Shown here: in pieces, positions 11,557 through 21,321 of the stretch | How positions within the stretch are numbered: position 1 is the stretch's first letter | Layout: the number at the start of each line of letters is the position of its first letter | DNA from: Polynucleobacter sinensis | GTDB taxonomy: Bacteria > Pseudomonadota > Gammaproteobacteria > Burkholderiales > Burkholderiaceae | Reading direction: 5' to 3' | Assembly (NCBI RefSeq): GCF_001595985.1 | Contig: NZ_LOJJ01000003.1 | Coordinates: 248,001 to 312,000, forward strand | Length of the DNA: 64,000 bases | Made by a program: the position numbers and the translations under genes | The notes under the pieces: model-generated | What the model saw: the letters and a program-made list of their open reading frames with translations, nothing else | Database searches by the model: none | Told to the model about the DNA's origin: nothing

Positions 11557-12201
11557 ATGATCCACTCTAGTGACTCTATTGATCCACTCTCTCTGCGCCT
11601 GGCAGTTTTATTGCTTGCAGCAGGAGAGGGGAGTCGTATGGGCTCAAGACCCAAGGCATTGCTAAAGAGGGGTGATCAAACTCTCCTTGAGCGCTGTATT
11701 GAGGCCGTTCAGCCTTTTTCACCTGTGGAATTTGTATTGCTGACAGGATTTCATGCAGAGCTCATAGAGAACTATCTGATTGATCTAAAGCCGGGTTTGA
11801 ACTGTCCAATCCGAGTTGTGCGTAATGTTGCCCCTGAAAGAGGTCAGGCTTCATCAGTTCGCCTGGGACTAGAGTCGCTCAAGAGTGATTTTGATGTGCT
11901 ACTGATTTTTCTCTCAGATCAACCCGAAATAACTGATCAGGAGATTGCGCAATTGATGCGGTCATATATCGCTAAAAGCGTTGGTAAAGAGATTGTGTTG
12001 CCTATGGTGAGTGGGCAAAGGGGCAATCCGGTCTTATTATCCCGGCAAGCCATTGCAAATATTCTGGAGACACCTGGCTTAGCATGTCGCCCCTATATGG
12101 ATGCTCATCCTGAAAAAATTTGTTCAATGGAAACGGATAATCGAGCTTTTGTAGTGGATGTCGACACGGTGGACGACATCCAAAAGCAACAACTTGAATA
12201 A
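11557..12201 (+). CDS. MobA/MocA-like nucleotidyltransferase
   Basis: 214-residue NTP transferase with LAAGEGSRMG-x4-K at residues 20-34 (nucleotide binding), FLSDQPEIT (metal-binding Asp) and GQRGNPVLLS, typical of the MocA cytidylyltransferases that make molybdopterin cytosine dinucleotide. Divergent from the XdhC gene across 63 bases and convergent with ridA. Related sugar-phosphate nucleotidyltransferases share the fold; the XdhC context favours the cofactor role. Confidence 0.82.
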   Translation: MIHSSDSIDPLSLRLAVLLLAAGEGSRMGSRPKALLKRGDQTLLERCIEAVQPFSPVEFVLLTGFHAELIENYLIDLKPGLNCPIRVVRNVAPERGQASSVRLGLESLKSDFDVLLIFLSDQPEITDQEIAQLMRSYIAKSVGKEIVLPMVSGQRGNPVLLSRQAIANILETPGLACRPYMDAHPEKICSMETDNRAFVVDVDTVDDIQKQQLE

Positions 12202-12216
12202 GAGTAATTTGTCGAT

Positions 12217-12675
12217 TTAAATTTCAGCAATCAGTTCAATTTCTACGCAGGCACCCAAAGGAATTTGTGCGACCCCAAATGCGCTCCTAGCGTGTTTACC
12301 AGCCTCACCAAATACTTCAAAGAGAAGCTCAGAACAACCGTTGATGACAAGATGTTGTTCGGTGTAATCGCCAGTGGAGTTCACTAAGCCCATTACTTTC
12401 ACAATGCGCTTTACTTTGTCCAGAGAGCCCAAATGATTTTGAAGGGTTGATATCAAATCAATCGCGATAGATTTAGCGGCAGCTTTGCCGGTGTCAGTAT
12501 CCATATTCAGGCCTAATTTTCCGACCCAAGGTTTGCCATCTTTTTTTGCGATGTGGCCAGAGACAAATACGGTGTTGCCTGTGGTTGCAGCCATAACATA
12601 AGCCGCCGCTGGAGGGCCGGGTGGTGGTAGATCAATTCCAAGGGTTTTGAGTCGATCGCTAATATGATTTGTCAT
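12217..12675 (-). CDS. RidA/YjgF-family protein
   Basis: 152 residues matching the YjgF/UK114 fold of the longer subgroup that begins RLKTLGIDLPPPGPPAA. RidA proteins deaminate reactive enamine/imine intermediates; this subgroup is less well characterised and many members are of unknown function. The last gene of an apparent moxR-coxE-ridA minus-strand series, separated from coxE by 81 bases. A conserved Arg, as in RidA active sites, may be the one in the HARSAFGVAQIPLGACVEIE segment. Confidence 0.85.
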   Translation of the reverse strand: MTNHISDRLKTLGIDLPPPGPPAAAYVMAATTGNTVFVSGHIAKKDGKPWVGKLGLNMDTDTGKAAAKSIAIDLISTLQNHLGSLDKVKRIVKVMGLVNSTGDYTEQHLVINGCSELLFEVFGEAGKHARSAFGVAQIPLGACVEIELIAEI

Positions 12676-12756
12676 CGTGTATTTATAAAAGAGGGGTTAA
12701 AAAATAAAGGTGGGAAATAAGCTGCCGAATAATAATATTTATCCAAGATTTAAATC

Positions 12757-13932
12757 TTACTTGGAAAGCTGCCGCATGGCTGCCTCAAGACCATTTAGGG
12801 TGACTGGATACATTCGATCTTTCATCAATCCACGCATGATGTCGATCGATTGGCGATATTGCCAGACTGATTCGGGTTCGGGATTAAGCCATGCGAAATG
12901 GGGGAAATGTTCGATCAAGCGATTGATCCAGGTGGCCCCAGCCTCTTTATTGTTATATTCCACGGAGCCATTAGCACTCAAAATTTCATACGGAGACATT
13001 GTGGCATCACCAATAAAAATCAATTTATAGTCCGAACCATATTTGTTAATGATGTCCTGAGTAGCTGTGACTTGATCGCGTCTGCGGCGATTACTCTGCC
13101 AAAGGTATTCATAAACGCAATTATGAAAGTAGTAATACTCCAGGTGCTTGAACTCTGTTTTTACTGCCGTGAAAAGTTCGGATATCCGCGCAATATGATC
13201 ATCCATGGAGCCACCCACATCCATCAACAATAAAACCTTTACTTGATTATGTCGCTCTGGACGCATCTGAATATCAAGCATTCCCGCATTGGCGGCAGTA
13301 GAGTGGATCGTTTTATCTAAATCTAGCTCGAAATTTGAGCCCTCTCGTGCGAAGCGACGTAAACGTCGCAGTGCCATTTTGATATTACGAGTGCCTAGGC
13401 TTAAATCGCTGTCATAGTCTTTAAATTCTCGCGCTTCCCACACCTTAATCGCAGTGCGATTGCCAGCACTCTCACCGCCAATTCGAATACCTTCAGGATG
13501 GTAACCGCTATGTCCAAAGGGGGAGGAGCCGCCAGCACCAATCCATTTATTGCCGCCACCATGCCACTCCTTTTGCTCCTTTAATAATTCTTGAAGTCGC
13601 TTTTGGAGAGCCTCTGGTCCGCCAAGTTTTTTTAGGGCGGCTTTTTCTTCCTCGCTCAATACACGCTGCAGTTTTTTCTCCAACCAATCGGCCGGTATAT
13701 CTGGCGAGAGCGCAATGATTTGCTCGATACCATTAAAGTAGGCTGCAAAAGCCTGATCAAAGCGATCGAAGTGTTGCTCATCTTTGACCAAAGTCATCCG
13801 TGCTAGTTGATAAAACTCATCGATTGAGGGATCGATAACGCCCCTCTTTAGAGCATCAAGAAGAGTGAGAAACTCGCGAACCGATACGGGGACCTTGGCT
13901 TCTTTGAGTTTGAGAAAGAATTGAATCAGCAT
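12757..13932 (-). CDS. CoxE-like VWA-domain protein
   Basis: 391-residue von Willebrand factor A protein. The metal-ion-dependent adhesion site is LLLMDVGGSMDDH (D-x-G-x-S), with a downstream FIGDATMSPYEI. CoxE-like proteins work with a MoxR ATPase, encoded immediately upstream (30-base gap), as a chaperone-like pair in metalloenzyme or complex maturation; in Oligotropha CoxD/CoxE serve CO dehydrogenase. The central part (residues 105-160) is Gly/Lys-rich. The client here is unknown. Confidence 0.9.
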   Translation of the reverse strand: MLIQFFLKLKEAKVPVSVREFLTLLDALKRGVIDPSIDEFYQLARMTLVKDEQHFDRFDQAFAAYFNGIEQIIALSPDIPADWLEKKLQRVLSEEEKAALKKLGGPEALQKRLQELLKEQKEWHGGGNKWIGAGGSSPFGHSGYHPEGIRIGGESAGNRTAIKVWEAREFKDYDSDLSLGTRNIKMALRRLRRFAREGSNFELDLDKTIHSTAANAGMLDIQMRPERHNQVKVLLLMDVGGSMDDHIARISELFTAVKTEFKHLEYYYFHNCVYEYLWQSNRRRRDQVTATQDIINKYGSDYKLIFIGDATMSPYEILSANGSVEYNNKEAGATWINRLIEHFPHFAWLNPEPESVWQYRQSIDIMRGLMKDRMYPVTLNGLEAAMRQLSK

Positions 13933-13962
13933 AGACGTGCCGAAAACTAATGCGGTTTTCGG

Positions 13963-14820
13963 TTAGCGATGATTGCGATTCATCATGACCAAACGCTCAA
14001 ATAAATGAATGTCTTGTTCATTTTTTAACAACGCGCCATGGAGAGGGGGAACAGCAATCTTGTCATCGTTGCTATGCAGTGCGTCCGCGGGGATATCTTC
14101 TGCAAGCAGTAGCTTAAGCCAATCAATCAGCTCTGATGTAGAAGGCTTTTTCTTCAAGCCAGGAAGGGAGCGGATTTGGTAAAAAGATTTGAGAGCGGCC
14201 TCGAGTAGATCTTTTTTGATATTGGGGTGGTGCACATCGACGATGTTTTGCATGGTTCCAGCATCTGGAAATGAAATGTAATGGAAGAAGCAGCGACGCA
14301 AAAATGCATCCGGTAATTCTTTTTCATTATTTGAAGTGATGATGACTAAGGGTCTATGTTTTGCCTTGATCAGCTCCCGCGTTTCATAGACATAGAATTC
14401 CATGCGATCGATTTCACGCAAAAGATCATTTGGAAATTCAATATCCGCCTTATCGATTTCATCAATCAACAGCACAACAGGTTCATCCGCTTCAAAGGCT
14501 TGCCAAAGAACGCCTTTCACAATGTAGTTGCGAATATCTTTAACTTTTTCATCGCCCAATTGGGAGTCTCTGAGTCGACTCACTGCATCGTATTCATAAA
14601 GACCTTGCTGAGCCTTAGTTGTGGATTTGATGTGCCATTGCATTAGTGGCATCTTGAGAGCGGCAGCCACTTCCTCGGCTAACATTGTCTTTCCGGTGCC
14701 TGGTTCACCTTTAATCAGAAGGGGGCGTCCAAGCTGCATCGCAGCGTTTACAGCCAATTTCAGATCATCAGTCGCCACATAGCTTTGGGACCCGTCAAAT
14801 CTCGCTTTTTTCGCAGTCAT
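13963..14820 (-). CDS. MoxR family AAA+ ATPase
   Basis: 285 residues. Walker A GEPGTGKTMLAEEV (about 37-50), Walker B VVLLIDEIDKAD, sensor-1 region IITSNNEKELPDAFLRRC with an arginine-finger candidate, and a C-terminal lid. It belongs to the CoxD-like MoxR branch and pairs with the VWA gene downstream. The start at 14820 is divergent from two cytochrome c genes across 154 bases that hold an FNR box. Confidence 0.92.
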   Translation of the reverse strand: MTAKKARFDGSQSYVATDDLKLAVNAAMQLGRPLLIKGEPGTGKTMLAEEVAAALKMPLMQWHIKSTTKAQQGLYEYDAVSRLRDSQLGDEKVKDIRNYIVKGVLWQAFEADEPVVLLIDEIDKADIEFPNDLLREIDRMEFYVYETRELIKAKHRPLVIITSNNEKELPDAFLRRCFFHYISFPDAGTMQNIVDVHHPNIKKDLLEAALKSFYQIRSLPGLKKKPSTSELIDWLKLLLAEDIPADALHSNDDKIAVPPLHGALLKNEQDIHLFERLVMMNRNHR

Positions 14821-14937
14821 TGTTTTAATTCATTAAATATTGGTTCAATAGCCTTGCAGTATAGGTAAAAGCGCTCTGATTTTCAGTGTTTTTACGGATT
14901 TGGAGGTCCGATATGGCGTGTGCAAGCCACTCTCCGC

Positions 14938-14943
14938 TATACT
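14938..14943 (+). promoter_or_regulatory. Candidate -10 element for the cytochrome pair
   Basis: TATACT matches five of six bases of the sigma-70 -10 consensus, but I see no good -35 17 bases upstream. If used, transcription starts near 14950, placing the FNR box at about +10. Confidence 0.35.
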
Positions 14944-14952
14944 CTTTGCAAA

Positions 14953-14966
14953 TTGATTTAAATCAA
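14953..14966. promoter_or_regulatory. Perfect FNR/Anr-type box
   Basis: TTGATTTAAATCAA is a perfect 14-base palindrome matching the FNR/Anr/Dnr consensus TTGAT-N4-ATCAA. It lies in the moxR/cytochrome c divergent region, 8 bases before the first possible cytochrome start. Its place downstream of the TATACT suggests repression of the cytochromes when oxygen is low; activation of moxR from -41.5 (start near 14918) is the alternative. Confidence 0.65.
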
Positions 14967-14974
14967 ACCTGTTA

Positions 14975-15352
14975 ATGATGATTTCTATGAAAAAACACCT
15001 CATTCTTTCCCAATTGGCCCTATGCGCTAGCCTGGCATTTGCTGGAGTATCTGTGCAGGCTCAAGAAGTAAAAGGCTCGGCTCAGGCTGCTCAAGGCAAG
15101 GTTTGGCTCTGTGTTGGCTGCCATTCCATTCCTGACTATCGTGCAGACTATCCCTTTACCTATAAGGTGCCTATGTTGGGCGGTCAAAACGCCGCTTACA
15201 TCGCTAGCGCTTTAGCTGCGTATAAGAAGGGTGAACGCAAGCATCCAACAATGCGCTCAGTTGCGGCCAGCCTATCTGATCAAGATATGGCCGACCTTGG
15301 CGAATACTATGCTGCGCAAACTGCCAGCTCACCGAATAACCCATTGAAGTGA
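14975..15352 (+). CDS. Small periplasmic class I cytochrome c
   Basis: 125 residues with a cleavable signal peptide (MKKHLILSQLALCASLAFAG..., cleavage near VQAQ). The single haem site is CVGCH, and a Met-ligand region is HPTMRSVAASLSDQDMADLG, as in c4/c5/c553-type electron carriers. The first ATG (14975) or the ATG at 14987, giving a cleaner signal peptide, may be the true start; no strong Shine-Dalgarno decides. Precedes a second cytochrome with a 17-base gap, presumably one operon. Confidence 0.88.
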   Translation: MMISMKKHLILSQLALCASLAFAGVSVQAQEVKGSAQAAQGKVWLCVGCHSIPDYRADYPFTYKVPMLGGQNAAYIASALAAYKKGERKHPTMRSVAASLSDQDMADLGEYYAAQTASSPNNPLK

Positions 15353-15369
15353 TATTTAGAGGCACGTTT

Positions 15370-15714
15370 ATGAAAGTCGCACTATTTACCGCCATTTTGT
15401 TATCTAGCATTGGTTTAGCGCATGCTGCTAATGCAGATAAAGGTCAAGCACTCGTTGAGAAGGCAAATTGTGCCTCCTGTCATGGTGCTGGCTTAAATGC
15501 TCCCATTCTTCCTGCATACCCCAAGCTTGGAGGTCAGTATCAAGATTACTTGTATTACGCTTTACGCGCCTATCAATTGGGCAATTCCAATGCTCAATTT
15601 GGCCGCAATAACGCTGTGATGTCCTCTCAGGTTCAGACCTTTTCTGATGCTGATCTACAGGATATCGCTGCTTACATTTCGAAATTACCAGGAAATTTTG
15701 TGATCAAGAAGTAA
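15370..15714 (+). CDS. Small periplasmic class I cytochrome c
   Basis: 114 residues from the ATG at 15370, chosen because AGAGG precedes it and a signal peptide begins there (MKVALFTAILLSSIGLAHA). The haem motif is CASCH, and the distal Met is probably in NNAVMSSQVQTFSDADLQDI. Similar in size to its upstream neighbour, so the two may exchange electrons or serve one oxidase or reductase. Followed by a strong terminator. Confidence 0.9.
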   Translation: MKVALFTAILLSSIGLAHAANADKGQALVEKANCASCHGAGLNAPILPAYPKLGGQYQDYLYYALRAYQLGNSNAQFGRNNAVMSSQVQTFSDADLQDIAAYISKLPGNFVIKK

Positions 15715-15739
15715 TTCTTTTTTCCTGAAGTGTCAAATT

Positions 15740-15773
15740 AAAGGCTTAGGATAATCTCCTAAGCCTTTGTTTT
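15740..15773. terminator. Strong bidirectional terminator
   Basis: A perfect 12-bp stem (AAAGGCTTAGGA 15740-15751 with TCCTAAGCCTTT 15757-15768) and 5-base loop, followed by GTTTT. It separates the cytochrome operon from the convergent gntR gene. Confidence 0.9.
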
Positions 15774-15797
15774 ATATACACTTTTACTACATTCAAC

Positions 15798-16436
15798 TTA
15801 TTTTGTTGCCTCAAGCCCTCGAGCCAAATGCTTGCGCATAGCCGATTCGGCAGCTGCGGGGTCTCTCTTGAGGATGGCCTGAAGAATCTCCCGGTGCTCA
15901 AGTAGTGAACTTTGTAGGCGGCCGCTACGACTCAGGGAGTCTCTGCGTTGAAGCTTGAGAACCTTGCGTAAATCCTCAATCACGCCATTCATCCACTTGT
16001 TCCCGGCTATATCTTGGATGAGATCGTGAAAGCGGACATTTATCTCAAAAAATTGTTCAATATCTCGGTCAGCAGCCGCTTTTTCCAGGCGATGGTGCAG
16101 ATTATCGAGCTGCGTTAATTGATCTTCGCTTGCTTTGGTAGCTGTTTCTTTTGCTGCTTGCCCCTCTAAGAGCGAGAGAATAGTAAAAATCTGCTCTAAA
16201 TCGCGACGATCCACTTCAGTGACATATGCGCCCCGGTTCATTTTGGTTGTCACCAGACCCTCAGAGGCCAAAACCTTGATGGCTTCTCGCATTGGCGTTC
16301 GGCTGATGCCAAATTCCATCGCCAATTTTTGCTCATCCAACCAACTGCCTGGCGCCAACTCATGGGCAAAAATCTGCTCCCGCAAACGCTCAGCTACGTT
16401 TTCGTAAAGAGGTCTATTTAGTAATTTTGTATTCAT
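15798..16436 (-). CDS. GntR family regulator with FCD domain
   Basis: 212 residues. Winged helix-turn-helix at about 5-70 (GISRTPMREAIKVLASEGLV recognition region), then an all-helical FCD ligand-binding domain with His residues in VRFHDLIQ, LEHREIL and MRKHLARG that usually bind a metal. FadR/FCD regulators sense small organic acids or acyl-CoAs. Divergent from the mutase gene across 96 bases holding two palindromes, so it probably controls the propionate/methylmalonyl-CoA operon and itself. Confidence 0.92.
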   Translation of the reverse strand: MNTKLLNRPLYENVAERLREQIFAHELAPGSWLDEQKLAMEFGISRTPMREAIKVLASEGLVTTKMNRGAYVTEVDRRDLEQIFTILSLLEGQAAKETATKASEDQLTQLDNLHHRLEKAAADRDIEQFFEINVRFHDLIQDIAGNKWMNGVIEDLRKVLKLQRRDSLSRSGRLQSSLLEHREILQAILKRDPAAAESAMRKHLARGLEATK

Positions 16437-16441
16437 AATTA

Positions 16442-16449
16442 TGTATACA
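16442..16449. promoter_or_regulatory. TGTATACA palindrome, candidate GntR operator
   Basis: TGTATACA is a perfect 8-base palindrome 6 bases upstream of the gntR start codon. It overlaps the -10 region of a minus-strand promoter that has a perfect TTGACA -35 (16475-16470) and TACTGT, so binding there would give autorepression. GTATAC-type cores are common for FCD-GntR proteins. Confidence 0.5.
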
Positions 16450-16456
16450 GTATCTA

Positions 16457-16474
16457 GACAAATTATAAATTGTC
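16457..16474. promoter_or_regulatory. GACAA...TTGTC palindrome, second operator candidate
   Basis: GACAAATTATAAATTGTC matches its own reverse complement at 16 of 18 positions. It lies between gntR and the mutase gene and overlaps the TTGACA element of the gntR promoter. A plus-strand TAGACA sits at its left edge. Confidence 0.45.
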
Positions 16475-16532
16475 AAGCAAAATAGCCCTACAAATTTAGA
16501 AACAATGCAATAAAGCCAACCGGGAGTGCTTT

Positions 16533-18725
16533 ATGAGTAATAGTAAAAAGTCTGCGTCACATTCTTCTAACAGTTGGCCAAATGTTCCAGATAGCAATTT
16601 AGAGGCCTGGAAAAAATCAGCTCAAAAATCTGCACCTAACGGAGATGTAGATCAACTCGGTTGGAAGACACCTGATGGTATTCATCTCAAGGCGCTCTAT
16701 ACCTCTGAAGATGTTGATGGTCTGCAATACACCAATTCCTTGCCAGGTTTTGAGCCGTTTGTGCGTGGACCACAAGCAACAATGTATTCCGTTCGTCCAT
16801 GGACTATTCGCCAGTACGCCGGATTCTCAACAGCCGAAGAATCTAATGCGTTTTACCGGAAAGCACTTGCCGCAGGAGGTCAAGGGGTATCCGTAGCTTT
16901 TGATTTGGCAACTCACCGTGGCTATGACTCAGACCATCCGCGTGTTACAGGTGATGTGGGTAAGGCTGGTGTTGCGATTGATTCTGTTGAGGACATGAAA
17001 ATTTTGTTCGATGGTATTCCGTTGGACAAAGTCTCGGTATCGATGACGATGAATGGTGCGGTCTTGCCAGTGCTGGCAGGTTATATCGTCGCAGGTGAAG
17101 AGCAGGGCGTTAAGCAGGAGTTGTTATCTGGAACAATTCAGAATGACATTCTCAAAGAGTTCATGGTGCGCAATACCTATATTTATCCACCAGAGCCATC
17201 CATGCGCATCATTGGCGACATTATTGAGTACACCGCTAAGCACATGCCAAAATTTAACTCGATTTCCATATCGGGCTATCACATGCAAGAGGCTGGAGCA
17301 AATCAGGTTCTTGAATTGGCTTTCACATTGGCCGATGGAAAAGAGTATGTCAAAACTGCTCTTGCTAAAGGTCTTGATGTAGATGGATTTGCTGGTCGTC
17401 TTTCTTTCTTCTTTGCGATTGGTATGAACTTCTACCTAGAGGTCGCCAAGCTTCGTGCCGCACGACTCCTGTGGTGGCGCATTATGAAGTCCTTTGAACC
17501 AAAAAATCCAAAGTCCTTGATGTTGCGCACCCATTGCCAAACTTCTGGCTGGTCGCTCACAGAGCAAGACCCATACAACAACGTCGTTCGTACGACGGTA
17601 GAAGCAATGGCTGCGGTATTTGGCGGCACGCAGTCTCTCCATACCAACTCATTTGATGAGGCAATTGCATTGCCTTCGGAGTTCTCTAGCCGCATTGCAC
17701 GAAACACCCAATTAATTTTGCAAGAAGAGACGCACATTACGAGCGTGATTGATCCATGGGCGGGTTCATACATGATGGAAAATCTCACGCAAGAAATGGC
17801 TGATAAGGCCTGGGAGATTATTCAGGAAGTCGATGCTATGGGTGGCATGACCAAGGCAGTTGAAAGTGGCTGGGCAAAACTCAAGATTGAAGCTGCTGCA
17901 GCAGAGAAGCAAGCCAAGATTGATTCAGGATCAGATGTAATCGTTGGTGTGAATAAGTACAAACTCGGCAAAGAAGATTTGGTCGATGTTCTTATGATTG
18001 ACAACGATAAGGTTCGTGAAAGTCAAGTGGCTCGGTTGAAGGAGATTAAAGCCAAGCGTGATAGCAAGAAAGTGGAGGCTGCGCTTGATTCATTAACAAA
18101 GGCTGCAGAAGAAAACACCGGCAATTTGTTGGAGCTGGCAGTGCAGGCAATTCGTTTGCGTGCAACAGTTGGTGAAGTTTCTGATGCTTTGGAAAAAGTT
18201 TACGGGCGCCATCGCGCCGATACTCAAAAGGTGACAGGTGTGTATGCAGCTGCTTATGACTCAGCCGAGGGTTGGGAAAAACTGAAAGTAGAAATCGCCG
18301 ATTTCGCAAAAGATTTTGGTCGTCGTCCACGAGTCATGATTGCCAAACTTGGTCAGGATGGCCATGATCGCGGCGCAAAGGTTGTTGCTACGGCCTATGC
18401 TGATTTGGGTTTTGACGTTGATATTGGCCCGCTATTCCAAACGCCGGAAGAATGCGCCCGTCAAGCCATTGAAAACGATGTGCACGCACTAGGTATCTCT
18501 ACCTTGGCTGCTGGCCATAAGACTTTAGTACCCGCAATCATTGCAGAATTGAAGAAGCAGGGATCAGACGATATTATTGTGTTCGTCGGTGGTGTGATAC
18601 CAAGACAAGACTATGAATTCTTATATGAAGCTGGTGTGAAAGGAATCTATGGTCCAGGCACACCAATTCCAGCATCAGCCAAGGATGTTCTTGAGCAGAT
18701 TCGTAAGTCTGTAAAACCAGTCTAA
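16533..18725 (+). CDS. scpA: Methylmalonyl-CoA mutase
   Basis: Cobalamin-dependent isomerase interconverting (R)-methylmalonyl-CoA and succinyl-CoA. The 730-residue single-chain form carries an N-terminal TIM-barrel substrate domain ([20 protein letters not shown]) and a C-terminal B12 domain with the base-off motif D-x-H-x-x-G in [10 protein letters not shown] near residue 610. Preceded by CGGGAG. First gene of a compact operon with meaB, pccB, pccA and a VOC gene, the standard route from propionyl-CoA into the TCA cycle. Confidence 0.97.
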   Translation: MSNSKKSASHSSNSWPNVPDSNLEAWKKSAQKSAPNGDVDQLGWKTPDGIHLKALYTSEDVDGLQYTNSLPGFEPFVRGPQATMYSVRPWTIRQYAGFSTAEESNAFYRKALAAGGQGVSVAFDLATHRGYDSDHPRVTGDVGKAGVAIDSVEDMKILFDGIPLDKVSVSMTMNGAVLPVLAGYIVAGEEQGVKQELLSGTIQNDILKEFMVRNTYIYPPEPSMRIIGDIIEYTAKHMPKFNSISISGYHMQEAGANQVLELAFTLADGKEYVKTALAKGLDVDGFAGRLSFFFAIGMNFYLEVAKLRAARLLWWRIMKSFEPKNPKSLMLRTHCQTSGWSLTEQDPYNNVVRTTVEAMAAVFGGTQSLHTNSFDEAIALPSEFSSRIARNTQLILQEETHITSVIDPWAGSYMMENLTQEMADKAWEIIQEVDAMGGMTKAVESGWAKLKIEAAAAEKQAKIDSGSDVIVGVNKYKLGKEDLVDVLMIDNDKVRESQVARLKEIKAKRDSKKVEAALDSLTKAAEENTGNLLELAVQAIRLRATVGEVSDALEKVYGRHRADTQKVTGVYAAAYDSAEGWEKLKVEIADFAKDFGRRPRVMIAKLGQDGHDRGAKVVATAYADLGFDVDIGPLFQTPEECARQAIENDVHALGISTLAAGHKTLVPAIIAELKKQGSDDIIVFVGGVIPRQDYEFLYEAGVKGIYGPGTPIPASAKDVLEQIRKSVKPV

Positions 18726-18738
18726 TACGGGATATTAG

Positions 18739-19764
18739 GTGCTTGAAGCTACCGACCAGGTCTTAGTAAACGACCTTACTGGCGCGCCATCGCTTAAGCA
18801 GCGACGCGCACTGGCGAAGATTATTACTTTGCTTGAGTCAACGCGTATGGATCATCGTCGGCGCGCTGACGAGGTTCTCAACACCTTATTGCCAAAAACA
18901 GGAAAATCATTTCGCTTAGGTATTTCTGGAGTTCCAGGAGTGGGCAAGTCCACCTTGATTGAATCACTTGGACTTTATCTCATAGAGAAGGGTCATCGTG
19001 TTGCCGTCCTGGCCATTGATCCTTCTTCCAGCTTATCTGGCGGATCTATTCTTGGCGATAAAACGCGCATGGAGAAGTTGTCGGTACTAGACAATGCCTT
19101 TATTCGTCCAAGCCCATCATCTTGCACTCTCGGTGGCGTAGCAGAGAAAACACGCGAAGCAATGTTGGTTGCTGAAGCCGCGGGTTTTGATGTGATTATT
19201 GTTGAAACGGTTGGCGTTGGTCAAAGCGAGATTGCCGTAGCGGGCATGACGGATATGTTTTTGCTATTGCAACTCCCAAACGCTGGCGATGATCTACAGG
19301 CGATTAAAAAAGGCGTCATGGAAATTGCCGATTTAATTGTCATTAACAAGGTCGACATAGACCCAGATGCCGCCATGCGTGCCCAATTATTTATTACTAG
19401 CTCTTTACGCTTGCTAGGCTTTCAAGGTAATCCAGATCACGCTTCTCACGATCAAGAGTTCTGGCATCCTACTGTGATGACCTTGAGTGCCTTGCAAGGT
19501 AGTGGCGTACCAGAGTTATGGGAAAAGATTTTGCATTTTCAAAAACTACAAAACGCTAATGGCAAATTGCAATCACGTCGTCAACAGCAAGCGGGCGCTT
19601 GGATGTGGGACAGGATTGATGCTGGACTGAAAAACGCTTTTCGGAATCACCCCGCAGTACAAACATTATTGCCCGGCATTACTGCCGAGGTAAATCAAGG
19701 AACCATGGCCGCTTCTGTTGCTGCGAGACGTTTGCTCGAGGCAATGGGGCATGAATTTTTCTAA
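18739..19764 (+). CDS. meaB: MeaB-type GTPase, methylmalonyl-CoA mutase chaperone
   Basis: G-protein chaperone (ArgK/MeaB) that gates cobalamin loading and protects the mutase from inactivation. 341 residues from a GTG start 13 bases after the mutase stop. Walker [13 protein letters not shown] (61-72), metal-binding region [20 protein letters not shown], Walker B-like [13 protein letters not shown], and the guanine-specifying NKVD. Length is typical of the family. Confidence 0.95.
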   Translation: MLEATDQVLVNDLTGAPSLKQRRALAKIITLLESTRMDHRRRADEVLNTLLPKTGKSFRLGISGVPGVGKSTLIESLGLYLIEKGHRVAVLAIDPSSSLSGGSILGDKTRMEKLSVLDNAFIRPSPSSCTLGGVAEKTREAMLVAEAAGFDVIIVETVGVGQSEIAVAGMTDMFLLLQLPNAGDDLQAIKKGVMEIADLIVINKVDIDPDAAMRAQLFITSSLRLLGFQGNPDHASHDQEFWHPTVMTLSALQGSGVPELWEKILHFQKLQNANGKLQSRRQQQAGAWMWDRIDAGLKNAFRNHPAVQTLLPGITAEVNQGTMAASVAARRLLEAMGHEFF

Positions 19765-19774
19765 GGGAGTAGGT

Positions 19775-21307
19775 ATGAAGGAAATCATTCAACAGCTTGA
19801 AGCAAAGCGCGAACTCGCTAGATTGGGTGGCGGGCAGAAACGTATTGCCGCTCAGCACTCAAAAGGGAAGCTCACTGCTCGTGAGCGAATTGAGCTTCTA
19901 TTAGATGCCGGGACCTTCGAAGAGTGGGATATGTTTGTCGAGCATCGTTGCTATGACTTCGGCATGGCCGATCAAACCGTTCCGGGTGATGGTGTTGTTA
20001 CCGGCTATGGAATGATTAATGGTCGCCTAGTGTTTGTGTTTTCTCAAGACTTTACCGTGCTGGGCGGATCTCTTTCTGAGGCACACGCAGAGAAAATTTG
20101 CAAAATCATGGATCAAGCGCTCAAGGTAGGCGCTCCGGTTATTGGCTTGAACGACTCTGGTGGCGCTCGTATTCAGGAGGGTGTCGCATCCTTGGGTGGC
20201 TATGCTGAAATCTTCCAGCGTAACGTGACTGCTTCAGGTGTGATCCCTCAGATCTCCCTCATCATGGGTCCATCTGCTGGTGGAGCTGTATATTCCCCAG
20301 CTTTGACCGATTTCATCTTCATGGTGAAAGACAGCTCTTACATGTTTGTAACTGGTCCAGAGGTTGTCAAGACGGTGACCCATGAGGACGTGACAGCCGA
20401 AGAGCTGGGAGGCGCAGTTACCCATTCCACCGTTTCTGGGGTTTGTGATTTGGCATTTGATAATGATGTCGATGCCATCATGATGTTGCGTCGTTTCTTC
20501 AATTACCTGCCGCTATCCAATCGAGAGAAGCCTCCCATGATTAATGGGGCGATGAGGACTGAAGAGCCTGATTTCTCATTAGATACTTTGGTTCCAAGCA
20601 ATCCAAATCAGCCCTATGACATGAAGGAATTGATTCAGAAGATTGTTGATGATGGCGAATTCTTTGAGTTGCAGCCAGACTATGCCAAAAACATCTTGAT
20701 TGGCTTTGCGCGCATGGAAGGGCGCTCAATTGGTATCGTCGCCAATCAGCCTTTAGTTTTAGCTGGTTGTTTAGATATCAAAGCCTCAATTAAGGCTGCA
20801 CGATTTGTTCGTTTCTGTGATGCCTTCAATATACCCGTGGTAACGCTAGTCGATGTTCCTGGATTTATGCCTGGAACGGCGCAGGAATATGGCGGCATCA
20901 TTAAACATGGTGCCAAGTTACTGTATGCATATGCTGACTGCACCGTACCTAAGGTTACTTTGATTACACGTAAGGCTTACGGTGGTGCCTATGATGTGAT
21001 GGCCTCTAAGCACTTGCGTGGTGATGTCAACTTCGCATGGCCTTCAGCAGAGATCGCGGTCATGGGCCCTAAAGGTGCAGTTGAAATTATTTTCCGTGAA
21101 GAGAAATCCGATCCTGAAAAAATTGCTGCTCGTGAAGCAGAATACAAGGCAAAGTTTGCAAATCCATTTGTCGCGGGACGCCGAGGGTATATCGATGATG
21201 TCATTCTGCCTCATGAAACCCGCAAGCGGATTTCACGCTCTTTAGCAATGCTCAAAGATAAAGAGCTGACTAATCCCGCGCGTAAACACGGCAATATTCC
21301 TCTTTAA
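19775..21307 (+). CDS. pccB: Propionyl-CoA carboxylase beta subunit
   Basis: Carboxyltransferase subunit, 510 residues, transferring CO2 from biotin to propionyl-CoA to give (S)-methylmalonyl-CoA. Crotonase-like halves with glycine-rich oxyanion loops ([51 protein letters not shown] is approximated by [13 protein letters not shown]). The ATG at 19775 follows AGGGAG; a longer frame from 19718 overlaps meaB and is rejected. Acetyl-CoA carboxylase activity is a lesser possibility, but the operon argues for propionyl-CoA. Confidence 0.95.
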   Translation: MKEIIQQLEAKRELARLGGGQKRIAAQHSKGKLTARERIELLLDAGTFEEWDMFVEHRCYDFGMADQTVPGDGVVTGYGMINGRLVFVFSQDFTVLGGSLSEAHAEKICKIMDQALKVGAPVIGLNDSGGARIQEGVASLGGYAEIFQRNVTASGVIPQISLIMGPSAGGAVYSPALTDFIFMVKDSSYMFVTGPEVVKTVTHEDVTAEELGGAVTHSTVSGVCDLAFDNDVDAIMMLRRFFNYLPLSNREKPPMINGAMRTEEPDFSLDTLVPSNPNQPYDMKELIQKIVDDGEFFELQPDYAKNILIGFARMEGRSIGIVANQPLVLAGCLDIKASIKAARFVRFCDAFNIPVVTLVDVPGFMPGTAQEYGGIIKHGAKLLYAYADCTVPKVTLITRKAYGGAYDVMASKHLRGDVNFAWPSAEIAVMGPKGAVEIIFREEKSDPEKIAAREAEYKAKFANPFVAGRRGYIDDVILPHETRKRISRSLAMLKDKELTNPARKHGNIPL

Positions 21308-21321
21308 GGCGCCGACACATC

